Shown in pieces: positions 1-12,162 of a stretch of DNA of 64,000 nucleotides (position 1 is its first letter; every line of letters starts with the position of its first letter). The stretch is taken from positions 11,360,001-11,424,000 of the forward strand of contig CM076276.1 in NCBI GenBank assembly GCA_038380795.1, read 5' to 3'. The notes beneath the pieces are model-generated. The model worked only from the letters and a program-made list of their open reading frames with translations. It made no database searches and was not told the origin of the DNA. The translations under genes were made by a program, and so were the position numbers. Origin of the DNA: Pyrocephalus nanus (Eukaryota; Chordata; Aves; Passeriformes; Tyrannidae).

Positions 1-1804
1 TGGAGCCAGTGGCTCCCCACTCTGCTTGTCCTGCTGAAGAGCTGGAGGATTCAGGGCAAAAGCAGCCCTGCTCCTGGTGCTGATGGAGCACCTGTGATGG
101 AAGCAGATGCTGCTTCTGGGAGGAGAGCTGAGTGTTACGTGATCAGATGGAGAGTCTTGTCCCATGAGAACTCATTTGGGATGGGCCCATTGTGAAGTTC
201 GGCTTGTGCTCCTGTGAGACTATAAGGAGCTGTGTTTTCCAAAGGGGAAAGAGGGCAAGGAACACATTTGGAAATGCAGACTTTCTCTTGGAGCTCACAT
301 GACTGCTGCAACACAGGTCGCTGTGCAAACCTGGTTCTTGGTGTGCTGATAGGGGTGCAGACTGGAACAAGAGAAGACAGCTCGGTGTTGCAGAGCTGGG
401 AGGTTGGTGAGAGTCCTTATTTTCAAAGACAAGGGTAACAGAGAGTTCTTTTTCTGCCCTTTCTGGCTTTTTGTGGTTGCTCACATTAGAAGACCTTTGA
501 GGTTCCTCACTACTTGCAGAAAACGCCTGTGGGCCCTGAGCTGCAGAGCTGGGCTGTGGATCACGGCAGCCTCGATTAAAGATGCTCTGAGCTGGAATTT
601 GCTCTTTCGTTACAGCTCTCAGGCTTGCAGGGTGAAGTGAGGGACAGCTGATGATTATTAGTAGCTTTAAAATTATTAATGCTCTTTAGAACATTTAATC
701 TTTCATTAATAATAAATACAATACATGCTGGGTTGTATCTGGACCAAGGAACATTCAGGTTCCCGCAGTGCTATGGCCTGGGTGGTTTGGGAGCTCCTTT
801 GTGGACGTGAACAAGGGATTCCCCATACTGGGCTGTTCAGCAGAGGATGTGGGGAAGGGCTTGGTTTGATTTCTGTAAGTCTCACCCGTGTAAATCCTGG
901 ACAGGGGTCAGGCAGGATCCTGTGTCCTGCCAGTGCCGTGTGCCTTTGAAGCAGTCCCACATTCCTGCTTGCATCACAGACTAAAGGCTGAACATGGCCC
1001 CTGATTTATTTATCATAATCTTGGGGGAAGGTGGGGCATGTAGAGGTCTTTGGGCTGCAGGAAGAGGTGAAGAGCTTGGTGTAGGTAGAAACCACAGAGT
1101 GATGGTGCAGATTGTGGTCATGCAGTGAGAAGGTTGAGTGAGCGCATTTGCTGTTTGAAAAACCTTGGGATGCAGAAGGGAGTAGAGGGGTTCCTCAGTT
1201 TGTCTCCTCATCTCTTCCAAGTAAATCCTTTCTGGCTGATGTGGTTGGCATATGCAGAGCATCTTGGCTCGATGCTTCAGTGGATGGTCTCCAGCTGGTG
1301 TGACTGTTAGCTCAGAGCTGGGAGGTGAGGAGCATTGGGGAAGCTGGGGGCAAAATGTCACGATCTTCAAGGAACAGTAATGTATTTTTCTGGCTTTGTT
1401 CATATAATAGGAAATTTCCCCCCTCCTTTTTCAATTAACCATTGGCAGAGGAGACTTTCCTAGCTTGTAGGGGAACAAATCTGAAGAAGTCAGTAACAGT
1501 CATGTTGTTGGAGAGTGTCTGGCTCCACTTGAGTTGTTTTTCCACTGTTTGGATAAATAAGACAATAAGAAGAGCTGCTGAGATAGTTGGCAGAGAAATT
1601 AATCCCCCGGGAGATTGGGGCAATGTTGTTTATTGGTGGGAGCTGCCTGTGCATGGGGGGTCAGTCCTGCAGTTCTGTAGAGAGAAGGGAAACAAACGAT
1701 CTCTGTTTTAGCACCGGATTCATTGCAAGGAGATTATGCCAGGGAGCATTAGTGCCACAGCCACCATGATCTTTTGCTCAGACTAGTTTTATTTTTTTAG
1801 GGCC
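1..1804. other. Unique non-coding sequence, nothing recognised
   Basis: Mixed-composition DNA with only short open frames on both strands (largest 140 codons) that overlap and match no family I know. A short AT-rich patch lies at about 650-725. I see no repeat tail, splice pair or RNA gene here. Confidence 0.6.
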
Positions 1805-1825
1805 AAAAAAAAAAAAAAAAAAAAA
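1805..1825. repeat. Poly(A) run, 21 nt
   Basis: An uninterrupted run of 21 A. No recognisable retroelement or retrocopy body ends at it on either strand, so it is treated as a simple repeat. Confidence 0.9.
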
Positions 1826-2399
1826 TGGCTGGTTCCCGTTAGATCAGATATGGACAAAATAATAGTGGTATCACAAAGATTGAGGTCTGTAAGATTAAAA
1901 TGTGAAAGGGAGGAGAAATGATAGCTTTGGCCCTGCTTGCTGCTACAGCAGCCTTGTGGATAAATGACTGTATGCAGATAAGCAGGGCAAAAATAAAAGG
2001 GATGCTCGGGACGAGATGGCAAAAAAATGGGAACTAATCAGCAGATTCAACCACTGTAATAATGCAGTAAACATGGAAAATTACATTATATTAGCTCCTC
2101 TGCTTCCCACTGTATATATTAGCCACAAAGTCATCGATAGGCGATTCGCTGTGAAGACGCAGCTCTGCAGATATCGGAGCTCCCCCCTCCTGGGGGAAGG
2201 CGTTAACGATGCTAAAGGGGAAAGTTGACTTTCCAACTGCGTAAGGAAGAAGTGGCTCAAATTGAGCTGCAGAAAAGCTCTCAGATCGCCGGGTTAAGAA
2301 TCTGCTCTCAGGAAAAGGACGGCCGGTCTGTTTGTCCCCATTGCTCAGGCAGCAGGAGGGTTCGTGCTGAGCCACAGCTTAATTGCAGTCCTGGGATGT
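1826..2399. other. Unique non-coding sequence
   Basis: No gene, repeat family or RNA recognised. The composition becomes AT-richer toward the right, running into the block that starts near 2400. Confidence 0.5.
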
Positions 2400-2860
2400 T
2401 CCCCTGGTGCAGGAGAAATTGGTCTGCTGCAGATATTTTTTTTTTTTATGTACATATATTTTTATATATTTTAACTAGTGAACTGATTTCCATTTTGTTC
2501 AATTTCTCACAAAGAATGACAAGTAGTCACTGCAGCCCTTTCCCCGAGTTAAAGTAAAACCAGCATGTAACATTATTTGCAAATTAGCTTCATCCCTCTG
2601 GCTCCCAGTTAAAGTAGGAACTGCTTGGTCCAGCGTTGCTCCCAAAATATCCATTTAAACCATGTAATGATTCTGACTCTCTCATGCATAGTAGATGAAA
2701 GACGCTTCGCGATTTATTTTTAAAGCTTTGAACCCCAAACATGGTCAATCATAGAAAAAAAGATTAAAAAAGGAGGAAGTCATGATAATGCAAAGCTTGG
2801 AGAAAAGCAGCCCTACACTTCACAGTAAAATCCGTTTTCTTTGCGCTTTTTTATTAACAG
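2400..2860. promoter_or_regulatory. AT-rich, conserved-looking non-coding block next to a splice acceptor
   Basis: The block includes a 12-T run (2436-2447) followed by AT-rich unique sequence. It has short motif-like words, and a repeated AGTTAAAGTA occurs at about 2548 and 2609. It runs directly into a good polypyrimidine-AG acceptor at 2860. Long AT-rich unique blocks of this type in bird intergenic DNA are often conserved non-coding elements; conservation was not tested here. It could simply be AT-rich intron. Confidence 0.25.
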
Positions 2861-2973
2861 CTCCAACTATGATCAGTGCATAAATCTACCTGCAACACAG
2901 GATGTTGGAAAATTACCGAGAGACAGCGACGTCCTCCCTGCTGCTTGGTGAGAAAAGAAGGATGCACCTTCAG
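2861..2973 (+). other. Candidate exon (113 bp) with acceptor and donor
   Basis: A pyrimidine-rich stretch ends in TTATTAACAG at 2860, and CAG|GTATGG forms a donor at 2973/2974. Inside, an ATG at 2902 has a purine at -3 and an in-frame TAA upstream at 2881. It opens a 24-codon frame that reaches the donor exactly in phase 0. A second frame is open from the acceptor to a TGA near 2950. Neither peptide matches a family I know. This could be a 5' exon, a lncRNA exon or a chance splice pair. Inference only. Confidence 0.25.
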
Positions 2974-4970
2974 GTATGGGCTGGAATATTGTTTTATCCT
3001 CTGTTCCCTGTTTGTGTTGCACTAAACCTGCTTGTTGCATTGATTAGAGGGGGGAAATAAGGTGTTTTCAAGAGGGAAACTTCGGAAGGGATTCTCTAAA
3101 CTTGTCTCAAGATGCAGATAAGTCTCTGTGCCCGAGCAGCACAGGGCTCTGGAGGCTCTGTCGGCTCCGCCTGATCGGGCAGAGGTGGTTAATGTTGGTG
3201 TTTTGTCCTGCCTTTGCTGTTGGTCTCACCCTGCCCCTGTGGAAGTTATTTATCCTGCCCCTCTTGAGGAGGACAGGGTCAGCACATACGAAATCGCCGC
3301 TTCCCCGGCGCCGTGGTGGCTTCGTGGGGATCACACGAGGGGCTGAGCAGGATGAAGTGCGTTGGCTGCTGCTGCTGAACAGGCTTTTCAGTGCAGGAGC
3401 AGAGCTAGGCACTCCTCCTGGGCTTTCTTAATCCAGCCTCAATCCATGCACTTCAAACAGGAGCCTTGTTTTAGGGCTGTGCTGAGCGCTCGAGTCTCCC
3501 AGCAAGCTGCTCTCGTGCCTGCAAGAGCCAGCCACAAGCCAAAAAGCTGCTTTTACTCTGCTTTGAAGAGGATGGAAATTGCTCCCCCTGAGCAGGGGAG
3601 GATGGAGGGGAGCTGTGGTTCCCAGGAAAGGAAAAGGGAGGGTTGGTGCCTTTCTGAACGTGGATTTTTGTGGCAGTTGTCTGATGCTTTGGGCTCAACA
3701 CGGACAAGCTGCTGTCCCTGAAATCCAGCATGGCAACTGGATTATTGCCGTCACACCCATCTCTCCAGGGAGAAAAAAGGGGTTTCCAGTCACAGAGACC
3801 AGTTTAAAATATGCCAGCCTTCTCCAGCATGCTTTCCACAATATGGAGCAAACAAGGACCTGAGTACTAAATTCTTAGCAATTGTTCAGCACTACCGTGT
3901 TGGAGATTGGGGTTTCTCATTTATCTGGCTGGGTTGGTTGCTTGTTTTGCCACCTGTGCAAGTGGTTTGAGGGAATAACGGGAATTAGCTCGTCTGGTGT
4001 TCGTAGATGGTTGTCCAGTGGGACTCGCTGATTCCAGTCAAGCCCTTTCTTTTCGTGGTGTCTGTCACTCCCATTTACATTTTCCCATCGCCACACTTGC
4101 TGCCTGCAGTGACCACCGAGGAATTGCAGGGGACAGATTGCTGTTACTGGGGCTGGCTTTCACCTGGGGCCTCTTAGGAGGTGGCAGTGTGTGTGGGCAT
4201 TGGGGTCCCCAGTTTGTAACCTGGGCTTCAGAGGAAGCCTGTGGTGGCACCTGATGTCCTGACAATTCTGTTGAGTAAATGGGATGGAGCAAGATGTACT
4301 GGGGTTGGAAAGGAGCTGTGGATTTTGTGACTTGAATGGGTCTTTGTTGCATTGGTGTGTGTGTTTCATGGATGTGTTGGCCAGCACCAAGGTTTCCTCA
4401 TCAGTGGGAAATACTGGCTATCCTAGGGTGGCAGCTTAGACTGAGCTGCTGAGGGCTCTTGGCGTTGGGCCCTATCTGGATTAGTTATACAGGTACTTTT
4501 ATATGTACCACAGGTGAGGAAGTAAAATGGGGGATAGGTGTTAGAAGGGGAGTGGGTGACAGGGCTGCCCTCCTGGCACAGGGGACCATTGTGCTGAGCT
4601 TTCAGCACTTCTGTCTTGGCTATGGTGCTCCGTCAGCCCATGTTTCACCACAGTGAGCTCTTCCCCTGAGACAGCTTTTTCCTTTAGGCTCCCCTACATG
4701 ACACACACAATGTACAAGTGCTAAAGCCTGACACCGCATGCCCACAAAGGTGGGGTTTGCTCCCTGCAACCTACTGTTCCCACCCTGCATTTCTTGGGAG
4801 AGCTCTGGCATCCTGCCAGGCCACAGGGGAGATGTTTTTCACCCCTTCCCAGATCCATGGGTGCCTCCCTCACCCCCGGGAACCCCATGCTGGCACAGGA
4901 CAACACTGGATGATGCTGCACATTCAGTACGAGGATGCTTCTCTACAGCAGGATGAGGGCTGAGCGTAAC
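2974..4970. other. Unique non-coding sequence
   Basis: Moderately GC-rich. Overlapping short frames on both strands look compositional. No repeat family or RNA was recognised. Confidence 0.55.
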
Positions 4971-5205
4971 GCCTTTTAATGTTCCTTCTCCTAATTATCC
5001 TCTTAATTACTCAATGAAATGCCCAATAAAACAAATCACTATAATTTCTATTTTATTCTCTGCCTTTTGCGGGTTATTTAAGAGCGCAGGATACATTAAG
5101 GAGGCACTTTCTCATGAGGGAATGCTTTCCAATAGATCATACTTGCAAAATGGTTTTATGTTCCTATCCTGTGTATTTCATCCTCATTTTCCATGCCAGT
5201 TTGCT
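4971..5205. promoter_or_regulatory. AT-rich, conserved-looking non-coding block
   Basis: A sharp drop in GC relative to both flanks. It holds TAATTA-like homeodomain words (CTAATTATCC, CTTAATTACTC at about 4991-5010), a TATTTAAG stretch and further TAATTA near 5205. It is unique and non-coding. It is a candidate enhancer-like element by composition only. Confidence 0.25.
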
Positions 5206-8200
5206 AATTACCAGAGACAGTGGTGGCTGGGAAGCAGGGCCTCCCTTGCTGCCCATCCCTGCCGTGGTGAAGTCACAGCTCTGAGTTTGTGACATCCCCA
5301 TGGCAACGGGCTGTGATGTCACTAGCAGGGATTACAACTTTTTGAAGCATCCAAGCACAGACAGCCGAGCTGGAACTCTTGGGCTCTCACATGTCTTTAA
5401 ATAGCAAGGAACTGAAATGCGGGGCAGTCTACAAGAAGGCTTTAGATTTCCCTTTTTTCTACCCTGAAGGAGAAGTTCTGCGGGGCTGCCACAGCAGTCC
5501 CGTCCTCTGGCCCGCAGCAAGCCCAGCTGCCCTGTGCAAACTTGAGGTTTGTCTGGGGAGCTGAGCCCTGCAGTGACCCTGGTGTGCAATCCTGTGGCCA
5601 AGGTCTGGTGTGTTGGGCATCTCCCCAGTGTCCCTGGGGGATGCAGGTGTCCCCAGCCCCATGCAATTCCCTGTGGCTCTGTACTTCATGGGGACAGAGT
5701 GAACCTAAAGCAAATCTGGGAACCGTAAGTCCCTGCAGCCTGCCCTGCCCAAGCTTCACCCCCAGTCTAAACTGCTCTCTCCACTGGCTTTCTGCAGTCC
5801 TTTTTGTCTAATACTCATAGTATTTGCATAATAAGATGCTGTTCATGCACAGGCAGCGAGGGAGGAAGATTCATGTGCATACCTCTCTAGCAACAGGAAA
5901 ATCGTGTAATAACAGCACTTTATTTTGCACCTGGGGAGGAAATTCGGCTGCCACCACCGGTACCACAAACTGTGCAGGGCGTTTAAACACATAGCCCCAA
6001 AACTTACACAGGGCAGCCACCTGACTGATATTTATGTACCTTATTTAACCAGCAGAAGCAAATCAAGCAGGCAGAAGAGTCAAACTCTTTATTTTAGTTT
6101 TTCTAAGGTAGGAATAAAAATGATATTTCAAAGGCCGATGTGTCTCAGCCGAGCGGTGATGGGGAAAAGCCGGTGCCGCAGAACATACTGTCCTGTCTCC
6201 CCCGTTTCTCAGATCATAACTTCTAAGCTGCATTCAATAGAAATAAATGTTCAGTAGTTCCACTGGTGGCCTTTGGAAATGGAGCTAATGGAACAAGACA
6301 AAAAAATCGTTACAACATTTTGACAAGCGCTTAAATGTTTAATGCTATGCAGGGCACAGCCCGATTGAGGGGTCAGGGGTGGTGGTGCACCTGCAGGGGG
6401 CTGTGCCCTCCGTTAGCACCTGACCGAGTCCTCCTGGGGACAGGGGAAATTAGGCAAATGCTGTTTGAACTGTGTGCTGGTAAACAGGCCAAGGGCAGCT
6501 GTGGCTCTGGCAGCCCCGCGCTGTGCAGCAGGAGAAGGGCTTGGTGGCACATCCTGCGCCAGGGACCCCTGGAGGAAGAAGAGGAAGAGGAGGAGGAGGG
6601 TGGCCAGTTCTTGGAGAAAGCCATTCGAGGAGAATGCATAATATTACCCTGAGCTGAGACAAGGGAGATGAAGAGGCTGCAGTGATTAAATAGGATCTAC
6701 TGAAATCCTTCCAAAGCAGGCTTAGGAATTAAGAGCCATCAATGTCACATTGAGGGTCACTCGCTGCAGGACACCTCCGGCTGGTGCCTGGCCTCCCCCC
6801 GTGCCTCTGTTTAGCCCCATCCGAGCCTCAGGAAACTCATCCTTCCTTTCAGAGCCCACCTGGCCATTCCTGTCTGCCACAGAACAGTGAATCTCAGCTA
6901 GGAGGGCCTCTAAGAAGCAAATTTGTCTGGAGAGGAAGGACTGGACTGTGTATGGCGAGATTTGCTTTGAATTCAGGTGTCATTAGGGAGTTAAGGGCAG
7001 AGGAAGTTGGTGGGGAAAGAAGGCAGTGAACTGGCTGGGTTGGCATTGGCTTCATGCAGGGATCTGACTGCTGGTCCCCTGGCAGCAGCAGTGATGGAGA
7101 CTAACCTGAGGAGGTGTCAGCTGGTGGCCCCCTGTGTGTCAGGGACGGTGTGGTTTGCTTGCTCAGTCCCTCCTTACCATGCTCACAGGACTCGACTGAA
7201 GCAACGCTCCAGCAGCAGCACGGTCGTGCCCTGGCAGCCTATGCACACCAGGAACACCCATATCTTGGATAATATCCCGTTAACACCAGCATGGGAATAT
7301 TGGTGGGACCAGCCAGAGCCAGGGTGGAGCCCACCATGAAACTGGCAGGCATTCCTTTTCTGGGATTGAGCTTCCAACATGCCGACCTGTGCTGGAGTGA
7401 GACCCCGTTGAACCTGCTGCCACTGGTGCCACATTCACACACATCCTCATCAGTTCCACGAAGCAGGGCCACCTCTCCCAGCCCCATGCAGGCATTGAGC
7501 AGAGTCCCAGAGGGACTGTCCTGAGCGACAAACCTCTGTCTGATCAGGGACTTCCTCTGAAGGGTTTTTTTTACCCCCCCCTCCTCCGCCTTTCTCCTTA
7601 TTTTCCACAGCTGGAACGATGGGTCACAGCAGGGAGATTTTCACACATCATTAGAGCCAAGTGTCCAACTCCACACAGCCATCAACCCCAATCAGAGCGA
7701 TTTAAAAGGCAGCACTTCCTTTAATCATCTGGGGATGTTCAGATCTGTTAGTGTGAACTGAGTGCTCCCACACAAATGGGAGAAGCAGGGGGATGGAGCA
7801 GAGGGAAATAATGCTGAGACCCAGGGTATTAAAAAGCAGTGGCTCCTCACATGTGCATCAGCCCCGGGGCAAACCTGGAGGATAAGGCCCTTCCTCCCTG
7901 TCTGTCTTTTCTGGTTTTCCTCTGTGGATGATTGGAGATGGCCATGGGTCCGCATCTGCCTGAGCAGGGCCTGTGGAGGAAGGGCTGCTGTCTGCAGCTG
8001 AGACCTGAGCCAGGGGTGATGGATAAAAATGTTCATAAGCAGGAGAAAGCCTGGGCACCAGCATTTCTGACTCATGAGGTGGAAGCATCCTGCTGTACAA
8101 GGTCCTGAGCACTGGAGGTGTCCTGGAGAATGGCGGGCGCTGTGTCAAGCTGCAGCTCTACAAATTCCCACAGAACAAAATGAGTAACCTGAAATCTTGG

Positions 8201-8718
8201 AGCTGCGATTCACCCCTTGCTGTCCCAGCCAGCGCCCCGACCCTGGACTGCTGTAAAAACATCCCAGGCTTCGTGAAGCGATGCAGCTCTGTGTCTGTGC
8301 AAACAGCAGGAGACACACAGGCACGAAGAGCTTCCTTTCCAAATAACACCCGCAGCCCTGCCTGCCTGCAAAGCTGTGTGTGCTGCCCTGCCACGGGCAC
8401 TCTGTGTTTTTCCCTGTGTGCAACCACACGACCTTCTCTTGGCCTTCTCTGCCACAGCTCCCGTGCGACGTGGATTGCACGTGGATATGGGAAGGACAAA
8501 CACATGAGGAGCAACACGGAATTACCAACACACCTGACTGCAGGAAGATGAATGTCCTTCCCAAACGCTCTGGCATGCGTAGAGGCGCTTCCACAGTGTC
8601 CCTGTCTCAGAGCTTTCCATGCTCATGATTTGTCCAAGGGCAACTTTGCAAAATGTCAATGTTTTTATCAGAATTCCCTGTGACAGCCTTCAAGTTTTAA
8701 TTAAAGGAACTGGGAGGG
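5206..8718. other. Unique non-coding sequence
   Basis: Unique, moderately GC-rich DNA with AT-richer stretches at about 5810-6330 and 7560-7740. Apart from the purine microsatellite at 6571 I see no repeat or gene. All open frames are short and overlap on both strands. Confidence 0.55.
6571..6600. repeat. Purine (GGA/GAA) microsatellite
   Basis: A 30-nt run of GGA and GAA triplets. It makes a poly-Glu reading on the plus strand and a poly-Ser reading on the minus strand, both repeat artefacts rather than gene evidence. Confidence 0.85.
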
Positions 8719-8737
8719 TTTGTTTGTTTGTTTGTTT
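8719..8737. repeat. (TTTG)n microsatellite
   Basis: About 4.5 copies of the TTTG tetramer in a unique sequence context. No retroelement body is recognised beside it. Confidence 0.85.
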
Positions 8738-11023
8738 CCGTTTTTCTTGTAAGAAAGCAAACGTTCTTTTCAAGGAAGAAAAACGCCTGTCCCTGGTTTT
8801 TTGCTGCTCTGCCATGTCTCCCTGACTGACTTGCCTTCTAAACCAACCCGGGAGCCTCTCCACGAGGAAGCTCAGCAGCCTGGTGGCCCTGTCTCACAGG
8901 TTCCTCTGAGAGAGTGGCACTGCCAGGACAGCCAGAGGCAGCGTGCACACACCACAGGGCCAGGATCCACATGTGGCAATAATCCTACAGCTCTGAACAG
9001 ACAACCAACTGGTGCTATAGATAAAGCCAGTGACTTGCAGACATAGTTCTGCCTTAAGATCTCAGATCAGCAGCAGTGTAGGCAAAGGCTGTGAGAAATT
9101 TTGCCATTAACCTCTGAAAACCAGAAAATTTGTGTTCGAGAAGCAATCGGGTTGGTGTTCATTCTGCCCTTGCTGCTGCAAATTGAGGATTGATAGGACT
9201 GAAGGCAGTGGTGTGAGAGAGAGTCACAGCATCCTTCTGGACTTTGATTTGATCTCTACCTTTCATGGTCTTCCCTTTTGTACTTGCTCGTTGCTTCTAA
9301 AAGCGACTCTTTGATGAGAGGTGGCAAAATCTCACTTAAGCAGAGCTTTTTTGGCAACAAACACTTGACTTTTGGAGCTGCCCTCATCTGTTGGGTAAAC
9401 ATGAAATTATCATCTTTGACTGGAACTGATCCTCTGGAGCCATGTTATTCCACCAGGGAGAGGTATTTTCACCGATTTTCATTGTGGATTATTTTTGTAA
9501 GTGACTGTAATCATTTCTTTGGTGGTATTAGGGCTTATTATGTCAGGATTTATTTCAGCGTGAAGTGATTCGACATGCTGTAGTCCTGCAACTTTCCTTT
9601 GCATGCTGAAATCCAAGAGGCCATCTCCTGCTTCCTCCACGGACACAATGGGAGCAACCTCTCTGCAGCTGGACCTGTCTCCCAAGGTCAACCTCCCCCC
9701 CAGCTGCTTCATAAATGCTAAAGGAGCAAATTTAAGAGAACAAATTTCCTGCAAAAGACAAGTAAAAACTCATCTAGGTGAAAAATCTGTGTGGAAGAGA
9801 CTCCTAGAAAGAGAAAGAGAGGACCACAGTGAACGGATTGCAGCTTCAGAGGAGCAGTGCAAGCACTGGGAGCTCCCCGGCATTAGCAGAGGGGTTAGCA
9901 GCAGAAAACACAATTGAGGATTAAATGTGGATTATACTGCAGTGATCCTGAAACATCGTCAGTGCTGAGGCAACTAACAAAGGGCTTTATTTCCCTGGGA
10001 GAAGAGCTGCTTGACCCAAAGTAGTCCTAGTCATCACTCTTCAGGTGCTCCTTGTATGCTGTGGTGAGGCAATGAGCTAAGGCAGCGTGCTGTGGTGTCT
10101 GGTACCTCCGGGGGACTTTGACAATACAAACTGGTGGATCTGCTCCTCAAAGCCCCATGTAATATGGGATTTTGGCAATCACTTCCCCATTAAACACTGC
10201 CCGTGCTCTGCCAGATATCAGAAGAAAAGGTTCACTTAAACCCCCTTCAGTGCTGTTCAGTGCCAAGGAGAAATGAATTGGTAACACTGGCTGCTGTTCT
10301 CTCTCAGTCAGCATCATTTAAAATCAGCCAGGACTGTTGGTTTATGGTGTGCCTGTCTTACTGGGATTGAGAAAGGATTGGGCTCATGATTTCTGGTCTG
10401 TTCTCAGCCAAAAAAGGAGCTTTTGTCTAGGAGCTCCTCTGTGCTGTGCAGTCAGCTAGGCTTGAGGCTTTCTTGGTTTTGCGGTCTCAGATGAACAACT
10501 CTACAGGGCAAACATCAGCTCAGATAAAACTTTGAGATAGAGGGATGGATTGACTTGTTCACATTGATTGAGGTGCCAGAGGCATGGAAACTGGGACTTC
10601 ACATGCCCAAAAATCCTGCCACGCTCAACATATGGCATAGGGCAACACTGACCTCCTCCAACTGGTGTCTGGATCACTCTCTGCTTAGGCAAAAAGAGGC
10701 ATTTTCATCCTGCTGACCAGACTCATCCAGTTCCCTTCACAAGCTGAGACTCAGCAGGGGTGTGTGCAGGAGGGACATGAGCCCTCTGCTCCGCAACACA
10801 GCGAGCAAGGCAACCCTTGCACCTTGTCTGCGACAGCAGGGCATCCAGAGGTCCCCTGGCCTCTGTCCATCTGTCCATCCTCTCCCACCATAAGAGCTCA
10901 GGTTAGCTGCAGCTACTTTTGGCAGCCTGATTCCCTGCTCCAGCAAGTGCTGGGCTGATGGGGAGGCGGCCACGAGAGGAACACTCTGTTCGGCAGCTGC
11001 ACATTCCATTAATTTAATGAGGA
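8738..11023. other. Unique non-coding sequence
   Basis: Unique DNA of mixed composition. The 104-codon plus-strand frame at 9603-9917 is low in hydrophobic residues and matches nothing known to me. No repeat or RNA gene was recognised. Confidence 0.5.
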
Positions 11024-11041
11024 TTTTTTTTTTTTTTTTTT
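11024..11041. repeat. Poly(T) run, 18 nt
   Basis: Eighteen consecutive T. No recognisable minus-strand retroelement is attached. Confidence 0.9.
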
Positions 11042-11963
11042 ACAAGGCAGATGGTAAAATAGCTATTTTCTGTTGTCTAATAAATACCATCAGCAAGGCA
11101 GAAAATGTGCAATCTCGCCAAGTCCTTTCTGATTCCTCGCCCTCCTGTACTGATGCGTTTCCCCGTTCTCTGCTGGCAGCTGGCGGAGGTGGGAGGTGGG
11201 ATGGGAGGGAGAGCTGGGACACCAAAGGCAGGTCCGAAATTGCTGGCGGGACCTGCAGGTTGAAGCAGCAGCTTCCCCTGATTGGGCAGAGCCTCAGTGT
11301 CCTGCTGGGACAACTGTGCTCTGGCAGCCTCCGCTGATCCAATTCTCACTTCATCTGATTGCAGTAATAACAACTCGCACAAATTTCCTGCCTCAACCTG
11401 AAATCTTCCAGCTCTGCAATGCAAATAATATAATGTGTGATGAGGAGCCCGATGACGAGGATAATAATAATAATAGTGATGATGCCTTTATTCAATGAAT
11501 GAGTGAATCAAGCAAGCAAAAATAAATGGTATTCAGAGCCTGAAAATCAATAGGAAGGGAAATCAGGAGGAAAAGCAGGGGGACTTGCATCTCTCGGGGA
11601 GTTCTGTCCTTAGGAATGGTGTGAAGGAGAGATGAGCAAAGCCCTGGTGGGCTGGGCACTCCTCATCTGCCTGTGTCGCTCCTGGGCTCGCTCCTCTCCT
11701 GTGATTATATTGCCTGTGCTGAGCTCACTGCTGCTCTGTGCCTGGTCCTGGCCTCCCTGTGATCTCTTTGGCCCCCTTGATTTACGGCTCCCCTGGGCTC
11801 TCTGAATGTGTCTGGGCAGCTGGCAGGCTACAGACCTGACCTGGGGTTGGGTAATAACTTGTCTTTTGTCCTATGCCCAGGAGGTTGGACATAAAAAAAG
11901 CTCCAGACATCAATTTTCCTCTCCACCAGGGTGGAATTGCAAAATGATGAGTTGGTCTTTGCC
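11042..11963. other. Unique non-coding sequence with an (ATA)5 repeat
   Basis: It contains a perfect (ATA)5 at 11461-11475 followed by GTGATGATG. The rest is unique, with AT-rich sequence around 11410-11550. No gene recognised. Confidence 0.5.
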
Positions 11964-12162
11964 CTCATTTATCTCTTTTTTCCTTTCTCCTCCTCTTTTT
12001 ATCTTTCTCTATTCTCCCAACACTGCTGCTCATTGCTCTCTTCTTCACCCCCTTTCCACTATCTCCTCCATCATTTACCACCCTCCCTGCCCTCCACACA
12101 TCACTGCTCCCCCTCTTACCCTCTTCTGTCTCATTTTTTCCATGCATTTCTTTCCCATCTCA
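11964..12162. repeat. Polypyrimidine tract, about 200 bp
   Basis: The plus strand is overwhelmingly C and T over about 200 bp, with runs such as TCCTTTCTCCTCCTC and CCCCTCTTACCCTCTTC. The complementary strand is polypurine and gives a Lys/Arg/Glu-rich shadow frame. It is not a clean tandem repeat. Such tracts can adopt triplex (H-DNA) structure; here that is inference. Confidence 0.75.

Noticed and set aside
2902..2973. MLENYRETAT reading, which recalls the MLENYRNL motif of KRAB domains
   Set aside because: Only five residues agree. The rest of the KRAB box is absent and there is no zinc-finger exon in the window. Treated as coincidence.
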